This document shows positions 7,739-10,088 of a DNA stretch of 10,088 nucleotides, one piece after another. Source of the DNA: an uncultured Chitinophagaceae bacterium (lineage in GTDB: Bacteria; Bacteroidota; Bacteroidia; Chitinophagales; Chitinophagaceae). The first letter of the stretch is position 1. Each line of letters starts with the position of its first letter. Position numbers and translations under genes: made by a program. The notes below the pieces were generated by a model, which ran no database searches, had not been told where the DNA came from, and saw only the letters and a program-made list of their open reading frames with translations. The stretch covers positions 1 to 10,088 of the forward strand of contig CAKSVK010000136.1 in the NCBI GenBank assembly GCA_934502905.1, read 5' to 3'.

Positions 7739-7847
7739 TATGTGATCATTGGCGTATGTATTATATCTTTTTAATGGGAGGCTTCATAATTTAGTGTTTA
7801 CTATATGTAAAATATGTTCAATATATGTAAACATATAGATAAAACTA
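7739..7847 (-). promoter_or_regulatory. AT-rich susC promoter region with repeats
   Basis: This stretch after the fecR stop very likely holds the susCD promoter. It contains a 10-base direct repeat TATATGTAAA at 7802-7811 and 7822-7831, exactly 20 bases apart (two helical turns); the second copy lies inside a perfect inverted repeat TATATGT-AA-ACATATA (7822-7837). No exact TAnnTTTG box occurs on the - strand here; the nearest is TATGTTTA (complement of 7828-7835). The lack of a housekeeping box would fit use of the adjacent ECF sigma factor, but its promoter motif is unknown to me. Confidence 0.45.
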
Positions 7848-8942
7848 TCATCGTGTGTTCGTTATAGTTACTTTCCTGTTTTCAATGGTATAGTTAAAAG
7901 AAGCCAACTGGCGCAGGGCGTCAAGGGCCTCCGTGATGTTCTCTTTTTCAAAGGAGCCTGTGAAAGTCATGTTTCTCATTTGTTCCGTTTCAAATTGAAT
8001 GGTCACATTGTACCATCTTTCCATTTTCTGTGCCAGGCTGTAAAACGGTTCCCTGTAAAAAGTAAGTTTGTCTTCTATCCAGGCTATTTCGTTAATGCTG
8101 CTGTCTGTGGGGTTGGGTTTTATTTTCGCCATTTCCAGGATGCCTTCATTGACGGGTGCCTTAGCATCAGCAGCCGGATTTACCATTGCCTGTGCGATCA
8201 AAATCTTTTCATTAGGACGGAGCAGTATTTTCCGGTCGGGATCATTTTTATCAGAGACCTCTATGGAGCCTTCAATCAGGGAGGCCTCCACAGTAGCATC
8301 CTCTTTATATGCTCTTACATTGAATACGGTGCCTTTTACAATTATATCCATGTTTCCCGCGTGCACTGTCAACGGAAGATCTTCGTTTTTTGCGATTTCA
8401 AAGAAAGCTTCTCCCACCAGTGTGATCTCCCTCCCATTCACACCAAATCCTTCGTTATACCAAAGGGAACTGTTAGCGTTCAGCTTAACGACAGATCCGT
8501 CCGGCAGGTTGATCGTACTTTTAGAATTCCCGTTGGTGACAACTTCACTTTTTGGCGTATCTTTTTCATCCATCTGCTTTGAGGCAGGCCACCAGAACCA
8601 GGCAAATACCAGGCAGGCTGCTACCCCCGAAAGCCAGCTACCTGCCTGCAGGATACGTCTTTTTCGCAGCATCCTTTCCGCCTGCATTGTATACAGGTTT
8701 TCTTCGCTGTGCTCCTCCCTGCCTTTTTCCATGGCAAGCTTAATGGTCATGAGACTTTTGTGTTCATCGGCAGCATCCGTTACCTTCTGCAACGGGATCC
8801 TGTCCAACCCGGATATGATTTCATCCAACTGGAATGCGTCGTGGTGTTGAGTTAAAAGTGTTTCCAGTTCACGAAGCTCATTTTCATTGAGTTCGTGATT
8901 ATATTTTTTTGCCAGCAATTCCCATATTCTTGAAACGGGCAT
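7848..8942 (-). CDS. FecR-like anti-sigma factor with DUF4974-like C-terminus
   Basis: An inner-membrane regulator that takes a signal from the periplasm to the ECF sigma factor. The 364 residues show a cytoplasmic N-terminal part (1-97) that should bind the sigma factor, one membrane segment at about 98-119 (WLSGVAACLVFAWFWW), a periplasmic FecR domain at about 134-235 (INLPDGSVVKLNANSSL, VGEAFFEI, VKGTVFNVRAY, LIEGSIEV), a low-complexity linker about 252-285, and a DUF4974-like domain at about 290-362 (FYREPFYSLAQKMERWYNV onward). This is the standard Bacteroidetes architecture. The gene starts 71 bases after the sigma-factor stop and is followed by susC, so the signal most likely comes from the SusC STN domain. 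Acting as activator as well as inhibitor is known for FecR and remains open here. Spacing argues for co-transcription with the sigma gene. Confidence 0.94.
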   Translation of the reverse strand: MPVSRIWELLAKKYNHELNENELRELETLLTQHHDAFQLDEIISGLDRIPLQKVTDAADEHKSLMTIKLAMEKGREEHSEENLYTMQAERMLRKRRILQAGSWLSGVAACLVFAWFWWPASKQMDEKDTPKSEVVTNGNSKSTINLPDGSVVKLNANSSLWYNEGFGVNGREITLVGEAFFEIAKNEDLPLTVHAGNMDIIVKGTVFNVRAYKEDATVEASLIEGSIEVSDKNDPDRKILLRPNEKILIAQAMVNPAADAKAPVNEGILEMAKIKPNPTDSSINEIAWIEDKLTFYREPFYSLAQKMERWYNVTIQFETEQMRNMTFTGSFEKENITEALDALRQLASFNYTIENRKVTITNTR

Positions 8943-9013
8943 AATACATTGATCGTTTGATATATTAAAGGATACCCTGAAGAGGCAGATACCCCCAAAA
9001 AGAAAAAAATATT
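8943..9013 (-). promoter_or_regulatory. Sigma-fecR spacer with direct repeat
   Basis: On the - strand, directly after the sigma stop codon, come T-rich runs, then two copies of GGGTATC (complement of 8988-8994 and 8971-8977) spaced 17 bases apart, then an AT-rich stretch to the fecR start. The first T run has no GC hairpin ahead of it, so it is not an intrinsic terminator. The repeat could be a binding site or part of an RNA structure controlling the ratio of sigma to anti-sigma factor. Confidence 0.3.
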
Positions 9014-9571
9014 TTAGCGGACAAGTAGTAAAGGAACGGAACGGCTCAGCTTTTTCAAGGCAATGCTCATTTGGTTCTCTACTGTTTTTACGGAAATGCC
9101 GAGAATGCAGGCTACCTCCCTGTATTTCAGGTTATTTTCTTTTACCAGGCTGAAGATAAGTTTACATTGGAGCGGCAGCGATTGTATGGCTGCATTGATA
9201 CGATGCTGGATTTCGGAGCTCACCATCAGGTCGTGGGGCGTTCTTTCCAGGCTACAGGGAAAGTCGTGTATATGTTCCAGCAGACGGTAATAGTTATCCG
9301 TTTTTCTTATTTGCTTAAGCGCCCTGTTTTTGGCACATATAAACAGGTATACTTCCTCGTTATCCACATTTTTCAATGAAGCGCGGTGCTGCCAGATATC
9401 AAGAAAAGTATCATTTACTACTTCTTCCGTACATTCCCTGCTGCCTGTTAAGGACAACACGAAACGAAAGAGCCTGTGAAAATAGCCGGTGTGCAGATCC
9501 CAAAGGGCGGCTTCATTTCCGCAATGAATTTGCTGAAATAAACGGGTTATATGGAGTTGATCAACCGACAT
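9014..9571 (-). CDS. ECF RNA polymerase sigma factor, FecI-like
   Basis: A small group 4 sigma factor that directs RNA polymerase to the promoter of its target transporter genes. The 185 residues contain region 2 at about 22-90 (LWDLHTGYFHRLFRFVLSL, then EEVVNDTFLDIW at 49-60, the conserved core-binding and -10 recognition area) and region 4 at about 128-178 with the helix-turn-helix YREVACILGISVKTVENQMS (150-169) for -35 recognition. The short linker and length fit the Bacteroidetes expansion family of sigma-70 factors. It is the first gene of the sigma, fecR, susC, susD series, and its partner anti-sigma factor is directly downstream. The ATG at 9571 gives the family's usual N-terminus; no Shine-Dalgarno sequence is visible. 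The target promoter is inferred to be that of susCD. Confidence 0.95.
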   Translation of the reverse strand: MSVDQLHITRLFQQIHCGNEAALWDLHTGYFHRLFRFVLSLTGSRECTEEVVNDTFLDIWQHRASLKNVDNEEVYLFICAKNRALKQIRKTDNYYRLLEHIHDFPCSLERTPHDLMVSSEIQHRINAAIQSLPLQCKLIFSLVKENNLKYREVACILGISVKTVENQMSIALKKLSRSVPLLLVR

Positions 9572-9777
9572 GAAATTGGCATGTTAAATTACTACAGATA
9601 TTTCTGCTGCACAATTCCCAATTTTAATTATTTATTAATCTTCTGTTACGATCGTTTTGCGGGGCCCCGGTCAAAAAGACATTCGTTTTTAATCCCGTTA
9701 AGTTATAAATTATAAATTAACTAACTTGGTTTTTATTGAACTATTTTCGGAGTATTCCTAATACCATTTGTTCAGAT
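9572..9777. promoter_or_regulatory. Divergent intergenic region
   Basis: This AT-rich region must hold promoters for the sigma gene (-) and the secreted-protein gene (+). For the + strand, TACCATTTG (9762-9770) resembles TAnnTTTG with one extra spacer base, and a TTG at 9736-9738 lies 23 bases before it; this would give a nearly leaderless transcript. No exact box is seen for the sigma gene. A ten-base GC palindrome CGGGGCCCCG (9660-9669) and a short AT repeat ATAAATTATAAATTA (9705-9719) stand out but have no assigned role. Confidence 0.45.
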
Positions 9778-10088
9778 ATGAAAGAGAAAGGCTTCCTTGT
9801 TTTATTCGTCCTCTTTTTTTCCGGAGCATTGCCGGCGCAGATAAATATCAATCAGCTGCCTGTTTTTAATAAATATGACAAGCCGGATGGCGACTGGCTT
9901 ATTTCAGATAAAATGCCTGCTTCTTCCGTTTACCGGACGGGAGAGGGCTGGCTGGTGCTAAGCAACGGGCTCATTACACGGACTTTTTCAACGAACCCGG
10001 CCTGCGCGACGATCGCTCTCGATAACCTGCTGACAGGCGAATCGCTGGTACGGGCTGTTTCGCCGGAAGCTACGGTATGGATCAACGG
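9778..10088 (+). CDS. Secreted protein, N-terminal part (unrecognised)
   Basis: An open frame from the ATG at 9778 to the window end, 103 codons without a stop. Residues 1-20 (MKEKGFLVLFVLFFSGALPA) are a clear signal peptide with a cleavage site before Q21, so the product is exported. The mature start has aromatic and polar residues, then a likely beta-rich segment with GEGWLVLSNGLITRTF (55-70) and ALDNLLTGESLVRAVSPEA (80-98). This looks like the first beta-sandwich of a large extracellular protein, of the kind found ahead of glycosidase catalytic domains, but no catalytic motif lies within the window, so I give no function. It is divergent from the sigma gene and could belong to the same uptake locus. 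Codon use and base composition look like its neighbours. The gene is truncated only by the window edge. Confidence 0.85.
   Translation, partial: MKEKGFLVLFVLFFSGALPAQININQLPVFNKYDKPDGDWLISDKMPASSVYRTGEGWLVLSNGLITRTFSTNPACATIALDNLLTGESLVRAVSPEATVWIN

Noticed and set aside
7980..8582. 200-codon open frame on the + strand, antisense to fecR
   Set aside because: A further shadow frame of the same gene, cysteine- and phenylalanine-rich without domain features.
8068..8850. 260-codon open frame on the + strand, antisense to fecR
   Set aside because: It lies wholly inside fecR, whose protein has clear family motifs; the antisense product has serine-rich, low-information sequence and no recognisable domain.
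9004..9014. T run after the sigma-factor stop codon as an intrinsic terminator
   Set aside because: No GC-rich hairpin precedes the T run, and the gene order favours co-transcription with fecR.
1..10088. CRISPR array, tRNA, rRNA or insertion-sequence ends
   Set aside because: No regularly spaced repeats, cloverleaf pattern, conserved rRNA segments or transposase frame were found; the only mobile-element signal is the intron end.

Overview
The window looks like chromosomal DNA from a Bacteroidetes (Bacteroidota) bacterium, most likely a Chitinophaga-like soil or environmental member. The family assignment is inference. The phylum rests on a SusC/SusD outer-membrane pair, an ECF sigma factor with a FecR-type anti-sigma factor carrying a DUF4974-like C-terminus, start sites without Shine-Dalgarno sequences, and promoter boxes of the TAnnTTTG type.

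Region 1 (1-74) is the 3' end of a group II intron on the + strand: catalytic domain V, domain VI with a bulged branch-point A, and a 3' boundary ending in AC. The rest of the intron lies outside the window. Region 2 (169-2400) holds two housekeeping-type genes on the - strand: a CPA1 Na+/H+ antiporter followed by ribonuclease HI. They could be co-transcribed, since no terminator is visible between them.

Region 3 (2451-9571) is a complete nutrient-sensing and uptake locus on the - strand. In transcription order it runs: ECF sigma factor, FecR-like membrane anti-sigma factor, SusC TonB-dependent transporter with an N-terminal STN signalling domain, SusD-like lipoprotein (SusD-like_2 type), then a strong intrinsic terminator. 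The inferred logic is that SusC/SusD bind and import a ligand, the STN domain of SusC signals across the periplasm to the FecR C-terminus, and FecR releases or activates the sigma factor, which transcribes susCD. The imported substrate cannot be read from the sequence.

Region 4 (9572-10088) is a divergent intergenic region and the first 103 codons of a secreted protein on the + strand that runs off the window. It is probably the first gene of the functional partner set for the uptake system; its family is not recognised with confidence.

The most interesting non-coding signal is upstream of susC. A plus-strand intrinsic terminator, a second hairpin and a perfect TAnnTTTG box are spaced so that they could make a roughly 100-nt antisense RNA covering the susC start codon and leader, an arrangement like the DonS-type antisense RNAs of Bacteroides polysaccharide loci.
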